64,000 bases of DNA from Nyssa sinensis (taxonomy: Eukaryota; Streptophyta; Magnoliopsida; Cornales; Nyssaceae). Of the stretch, positions 1-11,311 are shown piece by piece; positions within the stretch are counted from its first letter, which is position 1, and every line of letters starts with the position of its first letter. The stretch covers positions 14,403,716 to 14,467,715 of the forward strand of contig CM018041.1 in the NCBI GenBank assembly GCA_008638375.1, written 5' to 3'. The notes under the pieces are model-generated. The model was not told the origin of the DNA, did not search any database, and saw nothing but the letters and a program-made list of their open reading frames with translations. A program made the translations under genes and the position numbers.

Positions 1-700
1 TGCGGCCAGGGTTCAAAGGGTGCAAAAATGGTTATATCAATGAAGACTGAGGTGCCTTTACTTCAATTTTTTTTTATTTATTTCTAATGGCAGTTTGTTT
101 TGATTAAATTGCTCCTCTGTTTTGGGAATTTTGTTTTGAGATAAAGCATTTAGTGGATGATGATGTTTAGAAAATTTAAAGGTGTTTCATATTTTGGCAA
201 TTTTGCAAATGTTGAAGTTTCTATTAACCAGTTAATTGATGAGCTAATTAATTTGGACATCTTGGAACATGCATTTATCACATTTGTGGAAAAGTACGAA
301 AGAAGAAAAAAAAAACTTTCCATATTCCCTTTCTTTGTGGGTATCAACAGGTTTATTTAACCTTGCCACAGTTAGAATTAGGAAAAGGTTTATGTATAAG
401 AAAAAAATTATATTAGATTTCAATTTATCCTTTACTTAGACATAGTTGATGCCTTTTTGCTGAATTTACAAGGTCATATATTATGCCTCAGTGGTTTGCA
501 TTTTGCAGTTGTTTTGTAGTTTGTGCAATTGTACCCATTGTCTATTTCCTTTAGAGAATTTTAGAAGGCTATGCAAAATCCCGTTGTGGATGGTTGGACT
601 CCATTTATTGACCAAGTCTAAATTTAGATTATTAGCAGAATAATACTCAAGTCAATGTTTGGCTTGGAAATTTCTCTTTGAAAAGTAGATTTCCAAATTT
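1..700. other. No recognisable gene
   Basis: AT-rich sequence with short poly-T and poly-A runs. The short open frames here (for example 157-360 on + and 150-347 on -) overlap each other on opposite strands, are low-complexity and resemble no family I know. I see nothing functional. Confidence 0.6.
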
Positions 701-710
701 TTTCTGAATT

Positions 711-1730
711 GTGGCGCAGAAGGAGACTAGGGTGATCGATTATATCCACTTCTTGGAGAACAGGGTGGAGTGGAATCCCATCTTCACATGGGCTTTCCAA
801 GATTGGGAATTACATTCGGTGGAGGCTTTGTGGGAGCTTCTTTATGGATGCGAAGTTTTAGAGGATTCGATTAAGTGGACTCCTTACAAATCTTTGTGCA
901 GGACTAGTGGTCTGAGGTTTTCTTGGAAAGGAATTTAGAAGTTAAAGGTTCATTCTAAGGTTGTTTTTTTTGCATGGACTGCAGCTTGGGATGTAATTCT
1001 CACTATTGATAACTTAAGGAGGAGGGGCAAGATTATTCCAAATACAGTCGGCTCTCTTATAATTAATATTCAATAAGTTAATAATCTCTAATAATCAATA
1101 ATTTTTTAAAGAAGCAACTTGGTTCTATTGTGGATAATTAATAATTCTATACCTAATAATTAATATTTTTTCAATAAAATCTTTTATAATATTAATTGTT
1201 AGAGTAATAAAATAATTATATATGTACTTACATATGTTCCATTTATGACATATCTTAGTAATTATATTTATTAATTTTGTATAAATAAAGTAAAAAATAT
1301 TGTAAGTGAAGGAAATTATGACATAAACAAGCATATGAAACACAACTTCTTCGATTCAAAAGGATAGGAGTTTTCTTTAAGCCTTAAGTTGAATATTATA
1401 TGCATTTTATATAAAAGATCAAATTGTCACTGAAAAGTAACATATAAGGTCTTCTTTTTGTACGGAATGTCATACACGTATAAAGAGCACTTTTTGATTA
1501 ATGAAAGTATAAAAAAACTTAATAATTAATAATTCTAATAATTAATAAATTTTATATCTTCCATATTTATTAATTATAAGAGGGTGGACTATAGATGGTA
1601 TATGTGCAAAACTGCAGTTGAATCTATAAACCATCTCCTCTTTCACCGTTCGGTAGCTAGATAATTTTGGGTGCTGGTGTGCTCTATTTTTGGTGTTGAT
1701 TGAGTGATGCCTTGCACATTTATTGAGCTT
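711..1730 (+). mobile_element. L1-type LINE, 3' fragment (ORF2 C-terminus), interrupted
   Basis: The translation matches the C-terminal part of plant L1 ORF2. First comes the pre-zinc stretch (KETRVIDYIHFLENR, then WTPYKSLC and VFFAWTAAWDVILTIDNLRRRGK split by stops). After an interruption at 1045-1591 it resumes as the zf-RVT domain, MCKTAVESINHLLFHRSVAR and SIFGVD at about 1599-1730. Several stops make it a dead relic. The reverse-transcriptase core and the 3' tail are absent; the right end is cut by the copia element at 1731. Confidence 0.8.
1045..1591. mobile_element. Small TIR element (MITE), copy 1
   Basis: AT-rich, non-coding insert that splits the LINE zf-RVT frame. Its ends are inverted: CTCTTATAATTAATA at 1054-1068 and the exact complement at 1568-1582, with weaker outward extension (CAGTCGG against TAGTCCA on the complement). 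TA dinucleotides flank both sides (1043-1044, 1592-1593), which would fit a Tc1/mariner-type element. A diverged second copy lies at about 48308-48792. The superfamily is inferred. Confidence 0.65.
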
Positions 1731-1734
1731 TGTT

Positions 1735-1766
<32 letters not shown>

Positions 1767-1925
1767 ATAAACATATATTGAATGTGTATTGTATTTTGTA
1801 TTGTAATCTCCGTCTTATTAGGGAAAAAACCCTCTTTTATATAAGAAAAGAAGGGCATACAAAAGGTAAGTAAGGGAAAAAGAAATATAGAAAAAAGGAA
1901 ACCTGAGAGCTATATTAGTAATGAA
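1731..1925 (-). repeat. Copia 3' LTR (left copy)
   Basis: Starts TGTTGAGAGA, contains a GA-repeat tract (1740-1766), and from there to about 1860 aligns with the right-hand LTR, including the ATAAACATATATTG and GTATTGTAATCTC stretches. The inner boundary near 1925 is a guess, placed where RNase H similarity stops on the complementary strand. Confidence 0.6.
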
Positions 1926-1927
1926 CA

Positions 1928-2300
1928 AACCCTAGCCTTTAATAAGGTGCCTTTGATATAGCGGAGTATATGAAGAACAATAGTAAAATGGGTAAAGCGT
2001 GGAACATAAACTGACTGACCAAATGAACCGTATATGCAATATCAGGGCGAGTAATAATAAGATAAAGAAGGTTGTCAACCAGTTGACGATAAAGAGTGGC
2101 ATCACGAAGTGGAGTACCATCTAATGGGGTAAGACGAAGATTTGGCTCTAGAGGAGTGGAATCTATCTTGTTGTCAGTCAGACCAGCACGGGATAACAGA
2201 TCGGTGAAATATTTGGCCTAAGATAGATAATACCCATTAGAAGCAGAGGTAACCTCAAGACCTAGAAAATAGCTGAGAGAGCCAAGATCCTTTATCTCAA
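1928..2300 (-). pseudogene. Copia RNase H region, truncated
   Basis: The minus-strand translation reads NLRLTPLDGTPLRDATLYRQ, then LVDNLLYLIITRPDIAYTVH and LRYIKGTL, the conserved stretch linking RT and RNase H in copia polyproteins. It then stops abruptly: the RNase H core that should follow is missing and LTR-like sequence begins within about 30 bp. This is an internal deletion rather than a decayed full domain. Confidence 0.75.
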
Positions 2301-2316
2301 AATGTTGATTAAGGAA

Positions 2317-2628
2317 TTATTTGAGATCAGAGATACTAGAAAGATCATCGTCGGTGATTATCATATCATCAACATAAAGCAAGAATAAAACAATCTCCCG
2401 TTCAGATTTGTGGATGAAGAGGACTGAGTCATGAGAGCTGGAAGTAAACCTAGAATGATTGATAGTATTACTAAACTTGGCAAACAATGTGCGAGAAGCT
2501 TGCTTAAGACCATATAAAGCCCGATGAAGTTTGCAGACTTGGTGTGGAGAATAGGAAAGACCGGGTGGGGGTTGCATGTAGACTTCTTTGTACAAATCCC
2601 CATTAAGGAAGGCATTCTTGACATCCAT
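2317..2628 (-). pseudogene. Copia reverse transcriptase (RVT_2) segment
   Basis: This open stretch of 103 codons carries hallmark copia RT motifs: DVKNAFLNGDL (first catalytic Asp region), LYGLKQASR and the catalytic YVDDMIIT. The motifs are intact here, but upstream frames are interrupted, so it is a fragment of a dead polyprotein. Confidence 0.9.
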
Positions 2629-2649
2629 TTGAAAAAGACGTCATTTATG

Positions 2650-4440
2650 GACTACAACAATGGTTAGAAGATTGTGAACAGTAGTAAGGCAAGCAACAGG
2701 AGCAAATGTATCTTCATAATCAATACCATATTTCTGAGTGAACCATTTTGCAACAAGTCAAGCTTTGTATTGCTCAATAGACCGGTCAGAGCGAGTCTTG
2801 ACCTTATAGATCCATTTGTAGCCTATAACTGCTTTTTCTAGCGAAAGATCAACCAAATCCCAGATATGAGTTTTCTCCAAGGCCTGTAATTCCTCAGTCA
2901 TTGCTTACTACCACAAAGAGTTATACTGAGCCTCATGAAAATATTGGGGCTCATGTAAGGAAATAAGTGTAAAAAAATAACAAAAATCACGAAGGCGGAC
3001 AGATGGTTCTCTTACCTGAGTGGAAAGCCGCCGTGTATGGTCTAAAGAGAAAAAAGACTCTGGGATATTAAAGATGATGGAAGAAGCTCAAGAGGGTCTA
3101 AAGTAGGATCTGTAGATGGAGCAGTTTCTGAGGGAGAGGTCGTGGGGACGTCCGAATGAGACTCACTAGAAGTACTTACATCAATGTTAGGAGGAAACAA
3201 CTCGACAGAAGGATCAGTGAAAAATGAGATATGCTGTGTAGTAGAGGGATGAAAAGGGGACAAGGAAGAAAACATGGTGTGTTCCCAAAAGACGACATGT
3301 CGAGATATTCGAAGACGATTCAAAATGGGATCCCAATAACGATACCCCTAATGTTTGATGCCATACCTAAGAAAGGAACATAGCTGTGCACAAGATTCAA
3401 GTTTAGTATGCTCATGGGGCTAAAGTAAGACAAAACAAGCATAACCAAAGACTTTTAGAAGATTATAAGGGGGAGGAGTACCATAGAGGTGTTCATAAGG
3501 AGATTGGTGATGAATGACAGATGAAGGAACCCAATTGATGGTGTAAATGGCAAGTAAAAACAAGCTTCTCCCCAAAAACGTTTTGGACATAGGGATAAGA
3601 TGAGTAAAGCATGAACATAATCTAATATATGGCGATGTTTCTGTTCTGCTCAACCATTTTGTTTAGAGGTTTTAGACAAGATTGGTGAATAATGGTGCCT
3701 TGTTGGTGAAGGAAGGTTTAAAGAGTAGACTCTAGCATTATTAGTACGAAAGACTTCTATGGTTTTGGAAAACTAAGTTTTGACCATATTAGCAAAAGAA
3801 ATGTAAAGCTGGGGTAATTTGGATCTGGCATGCATAAGATATAGTCAAGTGAAAAGAGAACAATCATCAATAAAGATAACAAAATATTTAGAAGCACCCA
3901 TAATAGAATTGGGGGAAGGACCTTATAAATTAGAATGAATCAACTCAAAAGGTGCAAGAGAAATAAAGTTACTTTTAATAAAAGATAATGTTGGTTGTTT
4001 CGAAGTTGACAAGGTAAACATATAATAGACTCACTACTAATAGACCCTAGATGACCACTAGAGATTAAAGGACAAAGACTACTAAGTAAGGCATGACCCA
4101 AAGGGGAATACCATAACTAAAGATGAGAGCTAGCAGAGGTTGATGCGGCAAACTGAAATGAAGAGGGGCAAGAAGAAGAGCAAGAAGCCACATAGAGAGA
4201 GTTGAGCTCAAACAAACGCCCAAAGTTACGGCCTATCCCAAGAATTTGTCCCGTCTGTGGGTCCTGTACATAACAACTAGAGGAAGAAAAATAAAAGTCA
4301 AGGCCAAGATCACATAATTGACCCACATAAATTAAATTGAGAGTAAGTGTGGGAATGAGATAAGTATGAGGAAGTGACAATTGTTGGGTAGAAATATGAC
4401 CACTATGACTAACAGACATGTGAGATCAATTGGCAATATG
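2650..4440 (-). pseudogene. Copia integrase and linker remnants
   Basis: Discontinuous minus-strand frames include GAG-pre-integrase-like text (around 4030-4110), integrase-core-like text ending FGYACFVLL (3420-3653), and a Ser/Thr/Pro-rich linker (3042-3323). Stops and frameshifts separate all blocks. Assignment rests on order within the element as much as on sequence. Confidence 0.65.
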
Positions 4441-5650
4441 AATAGTAGGTGTACAGGGATCAAGACATTTGGATGAAAAAAGTGTAGAATTAGAGGTCAT
4501 GTGGTGATGGCAATGCAGAGTCAAAAAACCAAGAAGTAGTACATGGGAGAGCAGATAAGGTAGTGTGTGGAAGAACCTGTTTAGAGAGAACCTCTTTTAC
4601 CATAAACTCAATATCATCAGCAGTAATTGGCAGAGGAGGAGAACCAAGTTGAGAGGAAGGTTCATCATTGGTAGCAGTAGAGACAACAAGACAATAAGAG
4701 AATCGTGAGGAAGAATTGAGTCGGAATGAGTCTCCTTGGAAACTGTTAGGTGGTTTAGTAAGGTAGTTCTCAATGACATGATCACTCTTGTGGCAGTAGT
4801 GACACTCAAAAGAAGAAGGCCCCATAGCGAAAGTTTTCACAGAACAGTTGTCGAAAATGTGGCCTTTCTACTGACAAGTGTGACAGAAGATGGTAGGCCA
4901 CACAGAAAGAAAGTGACAGGGCTTGTTACAGTACTTGCAAGTCTTTGTGGAAAAAGAACGGCCTTGATAGGAACGAGATAAAATAGCAAGCATTACATCG
5001 AAGTGGTGTGAAGACTTTCTAGTGCCAAGGCTTGTTTCCTTATAAATGAGTTCAACAACTGCAATATCAATGGTAGGTAGTGGATTCTGATGGAGAAGTA
5101 AAGTTCTAATAGGTTCAAAATTAGTAATCAATGCCATAAGAAACTGAATAAGGCACAGATGGTCTCGATATACGATGAGTTTGAAGGTATCACTAGTAGT
5201 ATCCTATGACGGTTCTGACAGTGCCAGTTGGTCCTAAACAGAATGCATTTGAGAGTAAAAATCACTGATAGACTATCCTGGATCTTGTTTCATGGAGTGA
5301 AGAGTATTCAAAGTTGGTACTGGTGAGCTAAATCTGCAATAGTGTACCGTTGGGCTAAGTAATCCCATACTTACCAAATTGATTATGAATGGAAGGTATA
5401 GATGTACCACAACACCAAGTGATGATTTGGTGATTTTTACTCTCCCAGACTTCAATTCGATCATTGAAGTCTTCATCATCCTCTTCTTCTTTTTTTCACT
5501 GGTTCACTGATTTCACCAATGACATAACGCCAAAGACGGCGTCCTTTCAAAAAACTTTGTATGGCATGGACCCATAGGTTGTAGTTGGATTCATTTAACA
5601 TGGTGGGAATGGGTTGAGAGCTCTCGAATTTGCTCATAGTGGCAGTTTAT
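4440..5650 (-). pseudogene. Copia gag and protease remnant
   Basis: The frame 4490-4840 carries a CCHC-like knuckle, CHYCHKSDHVIENY, in which the last Cys is Tyr. It is followed by the aspartic-protease active-site region WFFDSA, where a frameshift separates DS from the HHMT motif normally just downstream. Gag-like text continues on the minus strand to about 5640 (start like MLNESNYNLWVHAIQSFLKG). All of it is inactive. Confidence 0.75.
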
Positions 5651-5880
5651 AAAGGAGAAAGTATGATGAAATAAAAGAAAGTGTACCGTCATTGTTTTTG
5701 GTAAAACCGAGGCCAAAAATGAAATTAACTCAATGAAACAATGCAACAAGCGTATTAGCAGTGATGATAGTAGTCATCATAAAAGGTTGGTGAATGAAGT
5801 AGTGATGATCGTGGCGTAGCAAGTATATTCGTAGTGATGATAGTAGTCAACACTTAGGGTTGGAAGAACAAAAAGGATTA

Positions 5881-5894
5881 TGGCTCTGATACCA
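5881..5894 (-). promoter_or_regulatory. Copia primer-binding site
   Basis: The minus strand reads TGGTATCAGAGCC, the complement of the 3' end of plant initiator tRNA-Met, immediately inside the right-hand LTR. This fixes element orientation and the inner LTR edge. Confidence 0.9.
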
Positions 5895-6004
5895 TGTTGA
5901 GAGAGAGAGAATAAACATATATTGGATGTGTGTATTGTATTCTGTATTGTAATCTCTGTCTTATAAGGGAAAGATCCCTCCTTTATATAGGAAATGAAGG
6001 ACAA
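5895..6004 (-). repeat. Copia 5' LTR (right copy, apparently truncated)
   Basis: Begins TGTTGAGAGAGAGAG beside the primer-binding site and aligns with 1731-1860. Similarity ends near 6004, earlier than the left copy seems to continue, so the outer part looks lost or replaced. Confidence 0.75.
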
Positions 6005-6770
6005 AACTGATGCATAAGTTTGTTTTGGTGGTCAGGTTAAAACTGATTGAGCTTTGTATTGGCTCTACTTTTTGTTGGTACTGGATCTAGTATTATGAAA
6101 GATCTAACCCAGCTTATGCAAGATCTCGATGAGTTCTTTGGATTTTGGTTGGTTTAACCTAAGTTGCAACCTTGTTTCAAAAAAAGTACTTATTTTTCAA
6201 CAAGCTGTAATGTAGTTAGAATTGTTTGCATCAGGAGTTACTCTTTAGTTACCTTCCTTCGTTTACAGTGTCGTGCAACTTCACTTGTTTCCTTCCTTTA
6301 TAGTATGGTGCAACTTCACTTGTTTGTTATACTCCATTGTCATAAAAAAATAAAATAAAAAATTTTTAGGGCTCACTATCTATTAATAAAAAGGCCATTA
6401 CTCGATGCTGGGAGGGATATATTGGAGAAAGACTAAATCCTTGGAGGGTAGAATATTTCTAATATACCAAGACTCTTCTTGATTTGATTTTGTGCTACTA
6501 TATCAATAAGTTGCAGCTTAGTTTGAGTGATGCTTAGAGATTGAGATCATGTGAGCCAAATACTAAATCATTCAGTTGGGTTGGACTTATTCAAGTAAGA
6601 AAATACTAAATCATTATTTTCTCATTGCAGCAAAAAAGATAGAGTTATATACAGGATATATTAGATATTGCAAAAGACTTAAATAAAAATGGAAACAATA
6701 TAAGAGAAAATCAGAATGAAAATGTACAATCTACACTAATTAGTGGAAATAGAACTTGAGAATTTTTTAA
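6005..6770. other. Unassigned intergenic sequence
   Basis: No gene recognised. A short near-duplication occurs at about 6263-6322 (GTGCAACTTCACTTGTTT twice, 39 bp apart). AT-rich remainder. Confidence 0.5.
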
Positions 6771-6775
6771 ATGAC

Positions 6776-7063
6776 CTTTTGATCAATAGTTAAGGGGATT
6801 GTTTCAGTCCCTTCGCAAATCATTGCCCTTGAGTCACCACAATTGGATATAATGATCTGGCAACCTGATAGAACCACCAGAACAACAGTTGAACCAACCA
6901 TTTCAGGTGCTACTGCCTCCGTCAGGACCTTATTGTCAACCCTCTCAAAACTAGTAGAGAATGTAGCTTCCCACCGGTTATGCCATTCCAATCCATCAAC
7001 TGCTTTTCGATCCCACTCTTCTGCCACCACCTCATGCATCCTTTGCGCGCAAAATTTAGCCAC
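6776..7063 (-). pseudogene. Protein phosphatase 2C (clade A-like) single-exon fragment
   Basis: Ninety-six open codons read VAKFCAQRMHEVVAEEWDR, then WHNRWEATFSTSFERVD, then VAPEMVGSTVVLVVLSG and SNCGDSRAMICEGTETIPLT, ending DQK. This is an internal block of plant PP2C phosphatases related to the ABI1/HAB1 group, including the CGDSRA metal-site region. The block is bounded by an AG acceptor (7064-7065 on the complement) and a GT donor (6774-6775 on the complement), the places where I recall introns in this family. No neighbouring PP2C exon is visible, and catalytic residues encoded elsewhere are missing, so it is a captured or left-over exon rather than a gene. Confidence 0.8.
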
Positions 7064-7069
7064 CTATGA

Positions 7070-7785
7070 ATCATCAACCAAATTAAGTGAATGTTGTCAA
7101 GCTACCGGCTAATCTTCATATTTTTTAATAATTTTTTCCTTCTCAATATATAAAAGGAGAAATATAGCCATACTTTCTTTTCAGATAAGTAACATAACCA
7201 CACATGTTGGAAATTAGATAGATTCATCTATAAGAGAAAAGAAAGAGTAAAAGAAAAGAAAAACACATCTAATAATTTTCAATAAATTCATAAGCATACT
7301 AATGTAAAACATATCTCAATTAATCTGGAAGTTTTGCTTATTCTGCCACTTGTTCTTATTAGGAGGGGCTCCTTACCTAAATATTCCATGAAAGTTTGAT
7401 TGTAGTCTACAGGCAACATGGTGTTACATTTTTTTTTATAGGTAAGTGACTTTTTCATTCAACCCCAAAGGTTGACAGGGTATTACAATTTCAAGTAAAA
7501 TATCAATCTCATGGGGTATAAGCCCAAACATAGTAGATTTTCACATATGTGAGTGAGATACAAACTTATACTATTCTACTTTGTCCTATTTTCAACTAGC
7601 CTATTTGTCACTAAGAAAATATGGGAAAAGAAAAGAGAAGAAGTTCTGAAATTTGTGTTTAATGATGTTATGGATTTCATGAAATGAAAAACACACCTAA
7701 ACCAAACCAAACAGCTGTATTAGGCTTAATTGAAAGGAAAATTATTATTTATCATATCCCAGAATATTAAATTCTCAGATACTTA
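7070..7785. other. No gene seen
   Basis: AT-rich sequence. The stretch 7430-7500 (poly-T followed by AGGTAAGTGACTTTTTCATT) resembles a dispersed plant repeat end, possibly the tail of a LINE on the minus strand, but too little remains to classify. Confidence 0.4.
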
Positions 7786-8762
7786 GGACCTATTTGGATA
7801 CCAACTCAAAACATGTTTCACTCATTCTCAAAAATGAAAAAGCTATTTGGATACCAACTCCAAATTTTACTCCCAATGCAACTCAGAAAAGTATTCCAAT
7901 ATAGTCTCAAAAATTTTAAAAAATCAAAACGCATAAAAAAAAAATCAGAAGATGAAGACGAGAGAGAGAGAGAAAGAGAGTAAAAGGAACATAGATGAAG
8001 ACGGCGGCAGGAAGGGTTTTTGGGTTTGAATTTTAAAATTAAAATAAATGGAATAAGTATTATTAGTGGAATATTTGGGTCTATTTTAAAAAATTCAGTT
8101 TATTTGACTCCTCTTTACAGATCATCCATTTGTGAGGAAAAGAAAAGAAAAGAAAAATCAAGAAATAGAGTAGGAGACAGAAACGAGAAATGGGGGCGTC
8201 ATCTTCGACGGAGCAGGTTCCAGTAGAACAACAAGAGATGGAAAGGCTAGCGGCTTCGATAGGTGCCCTTCCAATGCTTCAAAAAGCATTCTCAGCGCTC
8301 GCTGATCCTCAAACAAAGGCTTTTTATCTTTCTCTGCAACAACTCATTTTCTCTCCTTTCTCACTCTAACCTCCAAACACGTCCATTTTTCTCTTCGATT
8401 CGAACCCTACAATTTGCACGATCGAAGCTATTAGAGGATCAATTTCAAGCCTCAACGGAGGCTCCGTCGAGGGCATAGTAAGTTCGCGCCTCTTTCTTCA
8501 CAAACCCTAATTTTCTATCTCTACACACCATTGGTTTACAAGAAATTTAAAAAAAAAATAAAGGAAAATGAAAATAAATCTGTTTTAAAATTATCATGTC
8601 CAAACACAATTTCATAATTTTTAATTTAGAAATTGAATTCTGATTTATATAACTAAACACATTTTTATAGTTTTCAAAAAATTAATTACAAAATTCTGAA
8701 ACACATTTCAAAAATATTTTTCAAAAAATCATATCTAAATCACTATCCAAACGCAGTCTTAA
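7786..8762. mobile_element. Possible TIR-type element carrying a host gene fragment
   Basis: The ends resemble each other in inverted orientation: TAGGACCTATTTGGATA at 7784-7800 and, on the complement of 8744-8761, TAAGACTGCGTTTGGATA. The left motif is echoed at 7843-7860. The interior is AT-rich except for the exon-like stretch 8190-8480. No convincing target-site duplication was found, so this is tentative. Confidence 0.3.
8190..8479 (+). pseudogene. TLDc-domain protein, first-exon fragment
   Basis: The ATG at 8190 opens a frame reading MGASSSTEQVPVEQQEMERL, then AASIGALPMLQKAFSALADP, then QTKAFYLSLQQL, ended by TAA at 8367-8369. This closely resembles the N-terminus of plant TLD-domain nucleolar proteins (At5g39590 type) as I remember it. 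Similarity fades after LQQL, and the remainder of exon 1 is altered. A donor-like GTAAGT sits at about 8480. No further TLDc exons follow, so it is a broken copy. Confidence 0.6.
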
Positions 8763-11300
8763 ATTAATAATTTCATTTTTTTTCTTTTTTCCTTTTTTCT
8801 ACCTTCTCTCAGCAGCCAAATAGGGGTGGGGCATTGGAAGAGAATATATTCTTGTGGATGTAAAACAAAACAAAATAATCAAGGTAAAACAGGTTTTAAT
8901 GAAGATAAGGCAAAGAAATCAAGACCATGTCACCATATAAAAAATAAAAAATAAAAAATTGCCACAGGATTTGCATACTGTTCCATTCAAATTGACAAAA
9001 TTAATATTAGATTACTTTCTGATTTTGATTTTTTTTTTTCACAGACCATTTTGTTTCTTTGGTTTTACCTATCGCACTCATTCCACCCAAAGCAAGCTTT
9101 TTCCTTTGGACCTTGAAATTGGAAAAAGCAAAAACTAGATTTTTCAATCCAACAGTCTCGTCAAATTCCCTAGCATGTACATGCAAATTCAGGTGAACTC
9201 ATGAAAACTTTGGTCGATAAACTTGGGATTTGCAACACAAATCTCTCCTCGTCATATCTTCTATCAAATCAAGTCTCGTTACACAACCTTCAGGTTTCAT
9301 CCATACTCCATTGGGTTCTAGTTGTCCTAGTAGCACTTTAAATTTTAACAAAATAACTCTTCATTTGTGTAGTTGGTTGTGTCACACATGACCACACCAT
9401 TCAGCTCGTTTAGATGTAAAGATTTGGTGAGACAAGAAAAGATTTGAGTGGTGATACTACTTTCTCTCGTTCAGATATTTATAATGGAGAAAAAAGAGAA
9501 GATTAGGAGAAAAAGTCTAAGTGATTAGACTCTCTTCTCCAATATCTCCAAACGCAGAGAGATTTGAAGAGAAAATAAGTTCGTTTAATGAAAATTTTTA
9601 AAATACAAAAAATGCCCCGAAATGCATGAATTAAAAATTAGGATAATTGTCAATAAAAATGGTATAATTGTGAAATCGTTGTATATACTTTCTTTTCTTT
9701 TCTTTTCTATTGACTATTCAAATAATAGATAGTGATTTTCTTTTCATTTCTCTCCTAAACATTCAAATAAGGTGAAGATCAATACTTGCTTTTCTTTTCT
9801 TCTCTTTTCTCTTCTACTTTAATTTATCATTTATTTTCTCTTCAAAACTTCCAAACAGGTATGTTTTTTTCTTTTAAAATCTAGCCAGCCCTACCTCTAA
9901 ATTCTTAAAAATGCAATAATTTCCTATTATATCATTTCCTTTCTTTTTTGTCAATCCATCTCAAAACCCTCAATTTAATAACAAATATGTGATAGAGATG
10001 TTATTCTTGAATATCCAAGAAATTAGCTGTTTGTACCATAAAGTAAGAGTGGCCTTGAAACCATCTCCAAAGTGTTTCCTTTATTTTGACAACCATCTCA
10101 ATGCGGAGTTACTTGGAAACAATAATATCCTAATATATTGCATTTTGAAATGTGCATATTATTATTTAAAATATGGTACACTTTTCCAAATGTTAATGGA
10201 ACTCTAATGGAAGTAAAATGTTAGAATAAAACCAACCGACCAAGGGTAAGTTTGCAGTCATCACATGCTGGCATGTGGAGTATTTCCATTAACTTCTCTT
10301 AACGTCTGTTGGAATATTTCCTACATTGAATTTAAAATTAAATCCAAGGACTATTTTGAAACTTGTTATAATATAAGGCCTGAAGTGAAAATGGGGATAA
10401 AACAAAAGGACTAAGTGTTGAAAACCCATGATTTAATTTTTGAGGAGAACTTTTCAAAGGTATATCAAACAATCATTGTAATAAGACTTAAAAAATTATG
10501 AGACTCTCTCTTTCCATTTATTCTGCCAAGTTATACAAGAACCCCTTGCCAATCCTAATGCTATGTTTGGTAGAAGGGAAGGTAAATTGGATGTAAGAGA
10601 AAAAGGGAAAAGATGGACATTACAAGCATATTTTGTCATTATATCCCTTTCCAATTAAAATATATATAGTAAATATATTGTCAAATATATTACAAACACA
10701 AAAGATATTATATAGATGTGTATATTTTAAAATAGGGTACATTACACTAACCTCCATGAGGTTTCTGACAATTACAAATACTTTTCTTAAAATTTTTGAA
10801 ATGACACCGACCTCTTCTATATTTCTCCCCCTTGTGGTTTGACCTAATTTCACTTTAATTCCCTGTGATTTAAAATGTGACAAAAATATCTGTTGTAGTT
10901 GTGGCTAAAATGGTATTGTTAGATTTTTTTGTCAAAATAAATAGAAATTGGTAACCACATGGGAGTAAAGTATTAACACACCAATCTATAAAGGGATAAA
11001 GTGAAAATTTTCCTTTTGAAATTTATTTTTATCTTCAAACAAAAAAGAAGATATTTTAGTCATTTTATATTTTTTTATTTATTCCAGTCACATTTGGCAT
11101 TTCAATCGTGACTACAAGAGGTATTAGTATCATGTTTTAAATAATAGGGGATCAAACTAAAATCGAGCCAAACCACAAGAGATGTAATGCTATGTGTGTA
11201 TGCGTGTGTGTGTGTGTGTGTATATATATATGAGACAAAGACAAAAATCTATATTCAAACACCTAGGGTCCTTTCCTCTCTTTTTCCTTTGCTCTTTCTG
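8763..11300. other. Gene-free AT-rich stretch
   Basis: No coding signal I trust. Contains TTTTC-rich pyrimidine tracts (9690-9850), a motif like CCAAACAGG near 9852 and TATGTTTGG at 10562 that resemble small-transposon ends, a segment 10725-11180 resembling common plant inverted-repeat elements (ACCTCCATGAGGTTT), and a (GT)n microsatellite at 11204-11220. Confidence 0.5.
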
Positions 11301-11311
11301 TCCAAATTTAG

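Larger units (their letters stand above)
1731..6004 (-). mobile_element. Ty1/copia LTR retrotransposon, decayed
   Basis: Reading right to left on the minus strand: an LTR fragment (5895-6004), a primer-binding site complementary to initiator tRNA-Met (5881-5894), gag with a damaged zinc knuckle, a broken protease motif, integrase remnants, a reverse transcriptase segment, the start of RNase H, and a second LTR (from 1731). The LTRs share about 110-130 bp beginning TGTTGAGAGA. The polyprotein is broken by many stops and frameshifts, so it cannot act autonomously. The flank ATTGAGCTT (1722-1730) recurs at 6046-6054, just beyond the right LTR, possibly a relic of the insertion site. Confidence 0.9.

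Noticed and set aside
6046..6056. ATTGAGCTTTG as a copia target-site duplication with 1722-1732
   Set aside because: It is longer than the usual 5 bp and lies 40 bp outside the visible end of the right LTR; kept only as a possibility.
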